From: Acanthosoma haemorrhoidale
Lineage: Eukaryota; Arthropoda; Insecta; Hemiptera; Acanthosomatidae
Assembly: GCA_930367205.1 (NCBI GenBank)
Contig: OV884015.1
Coordinates: 1,364,001 to 1,428,000 of the forward strand
DNA: 64,000 nucleotides
Reading direction: 5' to 3'
The position numbers were made by a program, and so were the translations under genes. Below the pieces are notes generated by a model. That model made no database searches, was not told where the DNA came from, and was given only the letters and a program-made list of their open reading frames with translations. This document shows, in pieces, positions 1 through 12,202 of this stretch. The stretch's first letter is position 1. Every line of letters starts with the position of its first letter.

Positions 1-95
1 TCATACGATCGTATCACGTGATTGAATGAGTGCCAATGATATGGCACACAATCATATTCGACATCATTTGATGTTATATTCACTCGTAACTTGAA
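1..95. repeat. Representative satellite A monomer
   Basis: A single 95-bp unit with four dyads in order: ATACGATCGTAT (perfect 12-bp palindrome); TCACGTGA (perfect 8-bp palindrome containing the E-box hexamer CACGTG and sharing two bases with the first); GTGCC and GGCAC arms of 5 bp around an 8-bp loop; and ACATCA/TGATGT arms of 6 bp around a 2-bp loop. The remainder is AT-rich spacer. I do not recognise the family from memory. The dyads are read directly; any protein binding is inference. Confidence 0.95.
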
Positions 96-344
96 TCATA
101 CGATTGTATCACGTGATACAATGAGTGCTACTGATACAGCACACAATCATATTCGACATCATTTGATGTTATATTCACTCGTAACTTGAATCATACAACC
201 GTATCACGTGATTGAATGAATGCCAATGATATGGCACACAATCATATTCGACATCATTTGATGTTATATTCACTGGTACTATGAATCATATGATCGTATC
301 ACGTGATACCATGAGTGCTAATGATTAGGCACACTATCATATTT

Positions 345-385
345 GACATCATCTGATGTTATTGATACGGTATACGAGCATGTTT
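345..385. repeat. Truncated 41-bp satellite A unit (type example)
   Basis: The spacing between successive GACATCAT motifs falls from 95 to 41 bp here, so 54 bp are missing. The lost part includes both the 12-bp palindrome and the CACGTG palindrome. The unit carries GATACGGTATACGAGCATG. Similar units occur near 6126, 7400, 16950, 19080, 22628, 24230, 29173, 34700, 39951, 41641, 60209 and 62100. A sister form with CCAGCATGG is near 23145, 28088, 33617, 40369 and 60918. Offsets between duplicated segments that span one such unit equal whole 95-bp monomers plus 41 (for example 231 and 1,181 bp), which confirms the length. Confidence 0.9.
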
Positions 386-996
386 GACATCATTTAATGT
401 TATATTAACTCGTAAGTTTAATCATACGATCGTATCACGTAAAACAATGAGTGCCAATGATACATTATACAATCATATTCAACATCATTTGATGTTATAT
501 TCACTCGTAACTTGAATCACACGATCGTATCACGTGATACAATGAGTTCAAATGATACGGTACACAATCATATTTGACATCATTTGATGTTATGTTTACT
601 CGTTACTTTAATCTTACGATCGTATCACGTGATACAATGAGTGCTAATGATACAGCACACTATCATATTTGACATCATTTGATGTTATATTCACTCGTAC
701 CTTGAATCATACGATCGTATCACGTGATACTATGAGTGCTAATGATTAGGCACACTATCTTATTTGACATCATTAGATGTTATATTCACTCGTAACTTTA
801 ATCATACGATCATATCACGTGATACAATGAGTGCTACTGATACAGCACACAATCATATTCGACATCATTTGATGTTATATTCACTCGTAACTTGAATCAT
901 ACGATTGTATCACGTGATACAATGAGTGCTAATGATATAGCACACAATCATATTCGACATCATTTGATGTTATATTCACTCGTAACTTGAATCATA

Positions 997-1946
997 CGAC
1001 CGTATCACGTGATTGAATGAATGCCAATGATATGGCACACAATCATATTCGACATCATTTGATGTTATATTCACGGGTACTATGAATCATATGATCGTAT
1101 CACGTGATACCATGAGTGCTAATGATACAGCACACAATCTTATTCGACATTATTTGATGTTATATTCACTCGTAACTTGAATCATACGATCGTATCACGT
1201 GATACAATAAGTTTAAATGATACGGTAAACAATCATATTCGACATCATTTGATGTTATATCCATCCCAAACTTTAATCATACGATCGTATCACGTGAAAC
1301 AATGAGTGCTAATGATACATTATACAATCCTATTCAAAATCATTTGATGTTATCTTCACTCGTAACTTTCATCATACGATCGTATCACGTGCTACAATGA
1401 GTGCTAATGATACAGCACACAATCATATTCGACATCATTTGATGTTATATTCACTCGTAACTTGAATCATACGACCGTATCACGTGATTGAATGAATGCC
1501 AATGATATGGCACACAATCATATTCGACATCATTTGATGTTATATTCACTGGTACTATGAATCATATGATCGTATCACGTGATACCATGAGTGCTAATGA
1601 TACAGCACACAATCTTATTCGACATTATTTGATGTTATATTCACTCGTAACTTAATCATACGATCGTATCACGTGATACAATAAGTTTAAATGATACGGT
1701 AAACAATCATATTCGACATCATTTGATGTTATATCCATCCCAAACTTTAATCATACGATCGTATCACGTGAAACAATGAGTGCTAATGATACATTATACA
1801 ATCCTATTCAAAATCATTTGATGTTATCTTCACTCGTAACTTTCATCATACGATCGTATCACGTGATACAATAAGTGCAAATGATACGGCACACTATCAT
1901 ATTTGACATCATTTGATGTCATATTCACTCGTAAATTTATTCATAC
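997..1946. repeat. 475-bp tandem duplication in satellite A
   Basis: The segment starting at the CGACCGTATC variant at 997 is repeated starting at 1472, an offset of 475 bp, which is exactly five 95-bp monomers. The same sequence of monomer variants follows in both copies, including the CCATCCCAAACTTT tail variant. The second copy has lost one base near 1653. This is an in-register unequal-exchange product. Confidence 0.8.
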
Positions 1947-1954
1947 GATCGTAT

Positions 1955-4516
1955 GATCTTTAGCGTTAGCTCTTGCCCTATTATGTTCTCCTGATACCAA
2001 AACAAAGAAAACATCTTTAAAAAGTCGAATTTTAACAAAAATGCGTATTTCATAGCTTGTACGTTAGCACCTGCCCCATTATGTTCTCCTGATACCAAAA
2101 CAAGAAAAATATCGTCAAAAAGTCGAATTTTTACAAAAATGCGTATTAAGAGCTAGTACGTTAGCTCCTGTCCCGTTATGTTCTCCTGATACCAAAACAA
2201 AAAAAATATCGTTCAAAAGTCAAATTTTTACAAAAATGCGTATTTCATAGCTGGTACGTTAGCTCCTGCCCTATTATGTTCTCCTGACACGAAAACGAGA
2301 AAAATATCGTCAAAAAGTTAAATTTTTCAAAAATGAGTATTTCATAGCTAGTATGTTAGCTCCTGCCCCATTATGTACTCCTGATATGAAAACCAGGAAA
2401 ATATCGTCAAAAAGTTGAATTTTTAAAAAATGGGTATTTCATAGCTGGTACGTTAGCTCCTGTCCCATTATGTTCTCCTGATACCAAAACAAGGAAAATA
2501 TAGTCAAAAAGTCAAATTTTTAAAAAATGCGTATTTCATAGCTAGTACGTCAGCTTCTGCCCCATCATGTTCTCCTGATACTAAAACCAGGAAAATATCG
2601 TCAAAAAGTCGAATTTTTAAAAAATGCGTATTTCATAGCTAGTACGTCAGCTCCTGCCCCATTATGTTCTCCTGATACGAAAACAACAAAAATATCGTCA
2701 AAAAGTCGAATTTTTCGAAAATGCGTATTTCATAGCTAGTACGTTAGCTCCTGCCCCATCATGTTCTTCTGATACTAAAACGAGGAAAAGATCGTCAAAA
2801 AGTTGAATTTTTAAAAAATGGGTATTTCATAGCTGGTACGTTAGCTCCTGTCCCATTATGTTCTCCTGATACCAAAACAAGGAAAATATAGTCAAAAAGT
2901 CAAATTTTTAAAAAATGCGTATTTCATAGCTAGTACGTCAGCTTCTGCCCCATCATGTTCTCCTGATACTAAAACCAGGAAAATATCGTCAAAAAGTCGA
3001 ATTTTTAAAAAATGCGTATTTCATAGCTAGTACGTCAGCTCCTGCCCCATTATGTTCTCCTGATACGAAAACAACAAAAATATCGTCAAAAAGTCGAATT
3101 TTTCGAAAATGCGTATTTCATAGCTAGTACGTTAGCTCCTGCCCCATCATGTTCTTCTGATACTAAAACGAGGAAAAGATCGTCAAAAAGTTGAATTTTT
3201 AAAAAATGGGTATTTCATAGCTGGTACGTTAGCTCCTGTCCCATTATGTTCTCCTGATACCAAAACAAAGAAAATATCGTCTAAAATTCAAATTTTTACA
3301 AAAATGCGTTTTTTATAGCTGGTACGTTAGCTCCTACCCTTTAATGTTCTCCTGATACGAAAACCAGGAAAATATCGTCAAAAAGTTGAATTTTTCAAAA
3401 ATGCGTATTTCATAGCTAGTATGTTAGCTCCTGCCCCATTATGTTCTCCTGATACGAAAACCAGGAAAATATCGTCAAAAAGTCGATTTTTTAAAAAATG
3501 CGTATTTCATAGCTAGTACGGCAGCTCCTGCCCCATTATGTTCTCCTGATACCTAAACAAGGAAAATATAGTCAAAAAGTCAAATTTTTAAAAAATGCGT
3601 ATTTCATAGCTAGTACGTCAGCTTCTGCCCCATCATGTTCTCCTGATACTAAAACCAGGAAAATATCGTCAAAAAGTCGAATTTTTAAAAAATGCGTATT
3701 TCATAGCTAGTACGTCAGCTCCTGCCCCATTATGTTCTCCTGATACGAAAACAACAAAAATATCGTCAAAAAGTCGAATTTTTCGAAAATGCGTATTTCA
3801 TAGCTAGTACGTTAGCTCCTGCCCCATCATGTTCTTCTGATACTAAAACGAGGAAAAGATCGTCAAAAAGTTGAATTTTTAAAAAATGGGTATTTCATAG
3901 CTGGTACGTTAGCTCCTGTCCCATTATGTTCTCCTGATACCAAAACAAAGAAAATATCGTCTAAAATTCAAACTTTTACAAAAATGCGTTTTTTATAGCT
4001 GGTACGTTAGCTCCTACCCTTTAATGTTCTCCTGATACGAAAACCAGGAAAATATCGTCAAAAAGTTGAATTTTTCAAAAATGCGTATTTCATAGCTAGT
4101 ATGTTAGCTCCTGCCCCATTATGTTCTCCTGATACGAAAACCAGGAAAATATCGTCAAAAAGTCGATTTTTTAAAAAATGCGTATTTCATAGCTAGTACG
4201 GCAGCTCCTGCCCCATTATGTTCTCCTGATACCTAAACAAGAAAATATCGTCAAAAAGTTGAATTTTTAAAAAAAATGCATATTTCTTAGCTAGTACGTT
4301 AGCTCCTGCCTTATTATGTTCTCCTGATACCAAAACAAAGAAAATGTCATCAAAAAGTTAAATTTTTTTAAAAAAGAGTTTTTTATAGCTGGTACGTTAG
4401 CTTCTGAACAATTATGATTTACTCATACCAAAACAAGAAAAATATCGTCAAAAAGTCGAATTTAAAAAAAATGCGTATTTTATAGCTGGTACAATAATTC
4501 CTGCCCTATTATGTTA
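1955..4516. repeat. Satellite B block 1 (about 97-bp tandem repeat)
   Basis: About 26 monomers of 96-98 bp; successive CGTTAGC anchors fall at 1964, 2062, 2159 and 2257. Each unit contains an AGCTAGTACGTTAGCT inverted repeat, a TGCCCCATTATGTTCTCCTGATAC segment, then A-rich and T-rich tracts ending in ATGCGTATTT. It starts with the shared GATCTTTA...GTTAGCTCTTGCCC junction and ends with the shared ATTATGTTA/ACTCGTAGC junction. It is longer than most other B blocks because of internal 388- and 680-bp duplications. No gene is seen. Confidence 0.96.
2491..4240. repeat. 388- and 680-bp internal duplications of satellite B
   Basis: The marker variant AAGGAAAATATAGTC (TAGTC in place of the usual TCGTC) occurs at 2491, 2879 and 3559, giving offsets of 388 bp (four 97-bp monomers) and 680 bp (seven monomers). 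The following monomers, with CATCATGTTC variants, repeat in the same order. A CTCCTGTCCC...TCTAAAATTC segment likewise recurs 680 bp later (about 3232 and 3912). These are multi-monomer local amplifications found in this block. Confidence 0.8.
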
Positions 4517-7500
4517 ACTCGTAGCTTTGATCATACAATCGTATCACGTAATAAAATGAGTGCTAATGATACATTATACAATCATATTCAACATCATTTG
4601 ATGTTATCTTCACTCGTAACTTTTATCATACGATCGTATCACGTGATACAATGAGTGCCAATGATACGGTACACTATCATATTCGACATCATTTGATGTT
4701 ATATTCACTCGTGGCTTCAATCATACGATCGTATCACGTGATTGAATGAGTGCCAATGATATGGCACACAATCAAATTCGACATTATTTGGTGTTATATT
4801 CACTTGTAACTTGAATCACACGATCGTATCACGTGATACAATGAGTTCAAATGATACGGTACACAACCATATTCGACATCATTTGATGTTATTTTCACTC
4901 GTAACTTGAATCATACGATTGTATCACGTGATACCATGAGTGCTAATGATTAGGCACACAATCATATTCGACATATTTTGATGTTATGTTCACGCGAAAC
5001 TTTAATTATACGATCATATCACGTGATTGAATGAGTGCCAATGATATGGCACACAATCATATTCGACATCATTTGATGTTATATTCACTCGTAGCTTGAA
5101 TCATACAATTGTATCACGTGATACAATGAGTGCTAATGATACAGCACACAATCATATTCGACATCATTTGATGTTATATTCACTCGTAACTTGAATCATA
5201 CGACCGTATCACGTGAAACAACGAGTGCTAATGATACATTATACAATCATATTCAACATCATTTAATGTTATATTCACGCGAAACTTTAATCATACGATC
5301 GTATCACGTGATTGAATGAGTGCCAATAATATGGCACACAATCAAATTCGACATCATTTGATGGTATATTCACTCGTAACTTTATTCTAACGATCGTATC
5401 ACATGATACAATGAGTGCCAATGATACAGCACACTATCATATTTGACATCATTTGATGTTATATTCACCCGAAACTTTCATCATACGATCGTATCACGTG
5501 ATTGAATGAGTGCCAATGATATGGCACACATTCATATTCGACATCATTTGATGTTATATTCACTCGTGACTTGAATCATACGATCGTATCACGTGATACC
5601 ATGAGTGATAATGATTAGGCACACTATCTTATTCGACATCATTTGATGTTATATTCACTCGAAACTTTAATCATACGATCATATCACGTGATACCATGAG
5701 TGCTAATGATTAGGCACACAATCATATTCGACATCATTTGATGTTATGTTCACGCGAAACTTTTATCATACAATCATATCACGTGATTGAATGAGTGCCA
5801 ATGATTAGGCACACAATCATATTCGACATCATTTGATGTTATATTCACTCGTAACTTGAATCATACGATTGTATCACGTGATACAATGAGTGCTAATGAT
5901 ACAGCACACAATCATATTCGACATCATTTGATGTTATTTTCACTAGTAACTTGAATCATACGACCGTATCACGTGATTGAATGAATGCCAATGATATGGC
6001 ACACAATCATATTCGACATCATTTGATGTTATATTCACTGGTACTATGAATCATACGATCGTATCACGTGATACCATGAGTGCTAATGATTAGGCACACT
6101 ATCATATTTGACATCATCTGATGTTATTGATACGATATACGAGCATGTTTGACATCATTTAATGTTATATTAACTCGTAAGTTTAATCATACGATCGTAT
6201 CACGTAAAACAATGAGTGCAAATGATACATTATACAATCATATTCAACATCATTTGATGTTATATTCACTCGTAACTTGAATCACACAATCGTATCACGT
6301 GATAAAATGAGTTCAAATGATACAACACACTATCATATTCGACATCATTTGATGTTATATTTACTCGTAACTTTAATCATACGATCGTATCACGTGAAAC
6401 AACGAGTGCTAATGATACATTATACAATCATATTCAACATCATTTAATGTTATATTCACGCGAAACTTTAATCATACGATTGTATCACGTGATTGAATGA
6501 GTGCCAATGATATGGCACACAATCAAATTCGACATCATTTGATGGTATATTCACTCGTAACTTTATTCTAACGATCGTATCACATGATACAATGAGTGCC
6601 AATGATACAGCACACTATCATATTTGACATCATTTGATGTTATATTCACCCGAAACTTTCATCATACGATCGTATCACGTGATTGAATGAGTGCCAATGA
6701 TATGGCACACAATCATATTCGACATCATTTGATGTTATATTCACTCGAAACTTTAATCATACGATCATATCACGTGATACCATGAGTGCTAATGATTAGG
6801 CACACAATCATATTCGACATCATTTGATGTTATGTTCACGCGAAACTTTTATCATACAATCATATCACGTGATTGAATGAGTGCCAATGATTAGGCACAC
6901 AATCATATTCGACATCATTTGATGTTATGTTCACGCGAAACTCGAATCATACGTTTGTAACACGTGATACAATGAGTTCAAATGATACGGTACACAATCA
7001 TATTCCACATCATTTGATGTTATGTTTACTCGTAACTTTAATTATACGATCATATCACGTGATTGAATGAGTGCCAATGATATGACACACAATCATATTC
7101 GACATCATTTGATGTTATATTCACTCGTAACTTGAATCATACGATTGTATCACGTGATACAATGAGTGCTAATGATACAGCACACAATCATATTCGACAT
7201 CATTTGATGTTATATTCACTCGTAACTTGAATCATACGACCGTATCACGTGATTGAATGAATGCCAATGATATGGCACACAATCATATTCGACATCATTT
7301 GATGTTATATTCACTGGTACTATGAATCGTACGACCGTATCACGTGATACCATGAGTGCTAATGATTAGGCACACTATCATATTTGACATCATCTGATGT
7401 TATTGATACGGTATACGAGCATGTTTGACATCATTTAATGTTATATTAACTCGTAAGTTTAATCATACGATCGTATCACGTAAAACAATGAGTGCAAATG

Positions 7501-8331
7501 ATACATTATACAATCATATTCAACATCATTTGATGTTATATTCACTCGTAACTTGAATCACACGATCGTATCACGTGATAAAATGAGTTCAGATGATACG
7601 GTACACAATCATATTCGACATCATTTGATGTTATGTTTACTCGTTACTTTAATCTTTCGATCGTATCACGTGACACAATGAGTGCTAATGATACAGCACA
7701 CTATCATATTTGACATCATTTGATGTTATATTCACTCGTAACTTGAATCATACGATCGTATCACGTGATGCTATGAGTGCTCATGATTAGGCACACTATC
7801 TTATTTGACATCATTAGATGTTATATTCACTCGTAACTTTAATCATACGATCATATCACGTGATACAATGAGTGCTACTGATACAGCACACAATCATATT
7901 CGACATCATTTGATGTTATATTCACTCGTAACTTGAATCATACGATCGTATCACGTGATACCATGAGTGCTAATGATACAGCACACAATCTTATTCGACA
8001 TTATTTGATGTTATATTCACTTGTAACTTGAATCATACGATCGTATCACGTGATACAATAAGTTTAAATGATACGGTAAACAATCATATTCGACATCATT
8101 TGATGTTATATCCATCCCAAACTTTAATCATACGATCGTATCACGTGAAACAATGAGTGCTAATGATACATTATACAATTATATTCAAAATCATTTGATG
8201 TTATCTTCACTCGTAACTTTCATCATACGATCGTATCACGTGATACAATAAGTGCAAATGATACGGCACACTATTATATTTGACATCATTTGATGTCATA
8301 TTCACTCGTAACTTTATTCATACGATCGTAT
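4517..8331. repeat. Satellite A block 2
   Basis: About 40 satellite A monomers with truncated units near 6126 and 7400. A segment marked by the ACGAGTGC variant at 5221 recurs at 6402, an offset of 1,181 bp (twelve full monomers plus one 41-bp unit). Shared variants include the CACGCGAAAC and TGATGGTATATT forms. The block ends with the GATGTCATATTC monomer that precedes nearly every B block. No gene is seen. Confidence 0.95.
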
Positions 8332-9730
8332 GATCTTTAACGTTAGCTCTTGCCCTATTATGTTCTCCTGATACCAAAACAAAGAAAACATCTTTAAAAA
8401 GTCGAATTTTAACAAAAATGCGTATTTCATAGCTTGTACGTTAGCACCTGCCCCATTATGTTCTCCTGATACCAAAACAAGAAAAATATCGTCAAAAAGT
8501 CGAATTTTTAAAAAATGCGTATTTCATAGCTAGTACGTGAGCTCCTGCCCCATTATGTTCTCCTGATACGAAAACAAGAAAAATATCGTCAAAAAGTCGA
8601 ATTTTTACAAAAAGGCGTATTTCATAGCTGGTACGTTAGCTCCTGCCCTATTATGTTCTCCTGATACGAAAACGAGAAAAATATCGTCAAAAAGTTGAAT
8701 TTTTCAAAAATGCGTATTTCATAGCTAGTATGTTAGCTCCTGCCCCATTATGTTCTCCTGATATGAAAACCAGGAAAATATCGTCAAAAAGTTGAATTTT
8801 TAAAAAATGGGTATTTCATAGCTGGTACGTTAGCTCCTGTCCCATTATGTTCTCCTGATACCAAAACAAGGAAAATATCGTCAAAAAGTCGAATTTTTAA
8901 AAATCGCGTATTTCATAGCTAGTACGTTAGCTCCTGCCCCATTATGTTCTCCTGATACAAAAACAACAAAAATATCGTCAAAAAGTCGAATTTTTAAAAA
9001 AATGGGTATTTCATAGCTGGCACGTTAGCTCCTGCTCTTTTATGTTCACCTGATACCAAAACAAAGAAAATATCGTCTAAAATTCAAATTTTTACAAAAA
9101 TGCGTTTTTTATAGCTGGTACGTTACCTCCTACCCTATTATGTTCTCCTGAAACGAAAACCAGGAAAATATCGTCAAAAAGTCGATTTTTTAAAAAATGC
9201 GTATTTCATAGCTAGTACGTCAGCTCCTGCCCCATTATGTTCTCCTGATACCAAAACAAAGAAAATATCGTCTAAAATTCAAATTTTTACAAAAATGCGT
9301 TTTTTATAGCTGGTACGTTAGCTCCTACCCTATTATGTTCTCCTGATACGAAAACCAGAAAAATATCGTCAAAAAGTCGATTTTTTAAAAAATGCGTATT
9401 TCATAGCTAGTACGGCAGCTCCTGCCCCATTATGTTCTCCTGATACCTAAACAAGAAAATATCGTCAAAAAGTTGAATTTTTAAAAAAAATGCGTATTTC
9501 TTAGCTAGTACGTTAGCTCCTGCCTTATTATGTTCTCCTGATACCAAAACAAAGAAAATGTCATCAAAAAGTTAAATTTTTTTAAAAAAGAGTATTTTAT
9601 AGCTGGTACGTTAGCTTCTGAACAATTATGATTTCCTCATACCAAAACAAGAAAAATATCGTCAAAAAGTCGAATTTTAAAAAAATGCGTATTTTATAGC
9701 TGGTACAATAATTCCTGCCCTATTATGTTA
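8332..9730. repeat. Satellite B block 2
   Basis: 1,399 bp of about 97-bp satellite B units between the standard junctions. Blocks 3 and 4 have exactly the same length and monomer order, so all three are copies of one higher-order unit. The last monomers carry the divergent GAACAATTATGATTTCC and TACAATAATTCC forms seen at the end of all complete B blocks. Confidence 0.95.
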
Positions 9731-10803
9731 ACTCGTAGCTTTGATCATACGATCGTATCACGTAATATAATGAGTGCTAATGATACATTATACAATCATA
9801 TTCAACATCATTTGATGTTATCTTCACTCGTAACTTTCATCATAAGATCGTATCACGTGATACAATGAGTGCCAATGATACGGTACACTATCATATTCGA
9901 CATCATTTGATGTTATATTCACTCGTGGCTTCAATCATACGATCGTATCACGTGATATAATGAGTGGCAATGATGCGGTACACTATCATATTCCACATCA
10001 TTTGATGTTATGTTTACTCGTAACTTTAATCATACGATCGTATCACGTGATTGAATGAGTGCCAATGATATAGCACACAATCAAATTCGACATTATTTGG
10101 TGTTATATTCACTCGTAACTTGAATCACACGATCGTATCACGTGATACAATGAGTTCAAATGATACGGTACACAATCATATTCGACATCATTTGATGTTA
10201 TGTTCACTCGTAACTTGAATCATACGATTGTATCACGTGATACAATGAGTGCTAATGATACAGCAAACAATCATATTCGACATCATTTGATGTTATATTC
10301 ACTCGTAACTTGAATCATACGACCGTATCACGTGATTGAATGAATGCCAATGATTAGGCACACTATCTTATTCGACATCATTTCATGTTATATTCACTCG
10401 TAACTTTAATCATACGATCGTATCACGTGATTGAATAAGTGCTAATGATATAGCACACAATCATATTCGACATCATCTGATGTTATATTCACTCGTTACT
10501 TGAATCATACGATTGTATCACGTGATAAAATGAGTGCTAATGATTAAGCACACTATCATATTCGACATCATTTGATGTTATATCCATCCCAAACTTTAAT
10601 CATACGATCGTATCACGTGAAACAATGAGTGCTAATGATACATTATACAATTATATTCAAAATCATTTGATGTTATCTTCACTCGTAACTTTCATCATAC
10701 GATCGTATCACGTGATACAATAAGTGCAAATGATACGGCACACTATTATACTTGACATCATTTGATGTCATATTCACTCGTAACTTTATTCATACGATCG
10801 TAT
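9731..10803. repeat. Satellite A block 3
   Basis: 1,073 bp, about 11 monomers, the A part of the first 2.5-kb higher-order unit. It begins with the ACTCGTAGCTTTGATCATACG junction and includes the AATCAAATTCGACATTATTTGG variant and a GGCAATGATGCGG variant. It differs from block 4 by loss of one monomer. No gene is seen. Confidence 0.95.
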
Positions 10804-12202
10804 GATCTTTAACGTTAGCTCTTGCCCTATTATGTTCTCCTGATACCAAAACAAAGAAAACATCTTTAAAAAGTCGAATTTTAACAAAAATGCGTATTTC
10901 ATAGCTTGTACGTTAGCACCTGCCCCATTATGTTCTCCTGATACCAAAACAAGAAAAATATCGTCAAATAGTCGAATTTTTAAAAAATGCGTATTTCATA
11001 GCTAGTACGTGAGCTCCTGCCCCATTATGTTCTCCTGATACGAAAACAAGAAAAATATCGTCAAAAAGTCGAATTTTTACAAAAAGGCGTATTTCATAGC
11101 TGGTACGTTAGCTCCTGCCCTATTATGTTCTCCTGATACGAAAACGAGAAAAATATCGTCAAAAAGTTGAATTTTTCAAAAATGCGTATTTCATAGCTAG
11201 TATGTTAGCTCCTGCCCCATTATGTTCTCCTGATATGAAAACCAGGAAAATATCGTCAAAAAGTTGAATTTTTAAAAAACGGGTATTTCATAGCTGGTAC
11301 GTTAGCTCCTGTCCCATTATGTTCTCCTGATACCAAAACAAGGAAAATATCGTCAAAAAGTCGAATTTTTAAAAATCGCGTATTTCATAGCTAGTACGTC
11401 AGCTCCTGCCCCATTATGTTCTCCTGATACAAAAACAACAAAAATATCGTCAAAAAGTCGAATTTTTAAAAAAATGGGTATTTCATAGCTGGCACGTTAG
11501 CTCCTGCTCTTTTATGTTCTCCTGATACCAAAACAAAGAAAATATCGTCTAAAATTCAAATTTTTACAAAAATGCGTTTTTTATAGCTGGTACGTTACCT
11601 CCTACCCTATTATGTTCTCCTGAAACGAAAACCAGGAAAATATCGTCAAAAAGTCGATTTTTTAAAAAATGCGTATTTCATAGCTAGTACGGCAGCTCCT
11701 GCCCCATTATGTTCTCCTGATACCAAAACAAAGAAAATATCGTCTAAAATTCAAATTTTTACAAAAATGCGTTTTTTATAGCTGGTACGTTAGCTCCTAC
11801 CCTATTATGTTCTCCTGATACGAAAACCAGAAAAATATCGTCAAAAAGTCGATTTTTTAAAAAATGCGTATTTCATAGCTAGTACGGCAGCTCCTGCCCC
11901 ATTATGTTCTCCTGATACCTAAACAAGAAAATATCGTCAAAAAGTTGAATTTTTAAAAAAAATGCGTATTTCTTAGCTAGTACGTTAGCTCCTGCCTTAT
12001 TATGTTCTCCTGATACCAAAACAAAGAAAATGTCATCAAAAAGTTAAATTTTTTTAAAAAAGAGTATTTTATAGCTGGTACGTTAGCTTCTGAACAATTA
12101 TGATTTCCTCATACCAAAACAAGAAAAATATCGTCAAAAAGTCGAATTTTAAAAAAATGCGTATTTTATAGCTGGTACAATAATTCCTGCCCTATTATGT
12201 TA
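10804..12202. repeat. Satellite B block 3
   Basis: 1,399 bp, same length and variant order as blocks 2 and 4. Small differences include TCAAATAGTCG near 10965, which is shared with block 4 but not block 2 and so ties blocks 3 and 4 more closely. Confidence 0.95.

Larger units (their letters stand above)
1..1954. repeat. Satellite A block 1 (95-bp tandem repeat)
   Basis: This block holds about 20 monomers of 95 bp; monomer starts can be read at 1, 96 and 191. Each unit runs from a TCATACGATCGTATCACGTG core, through a variable GTGCC/GTGCT box, to ACATCATTTGATGT and a TTATATTCACTCGTAACTT tail. One 41-bp truncated unit lies near 345-385. The block is cut by the window start and ends exactly after the 12-bp palindrome at 1954, where satellite B begins. 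No gene is seen in it. Variation between monomers is mostly single substitutions and is shared between distant monomers, as expected from repeated block duplication. Confidence 0.97.

Noticed and set aside
1..1954. CRISPR-like array of palindromic repeats.
   Set aside because: The units abut with no unique spacers, the period is 95 bp with the whole unit repeated, and the setting is eukaryotic with no cas genes.
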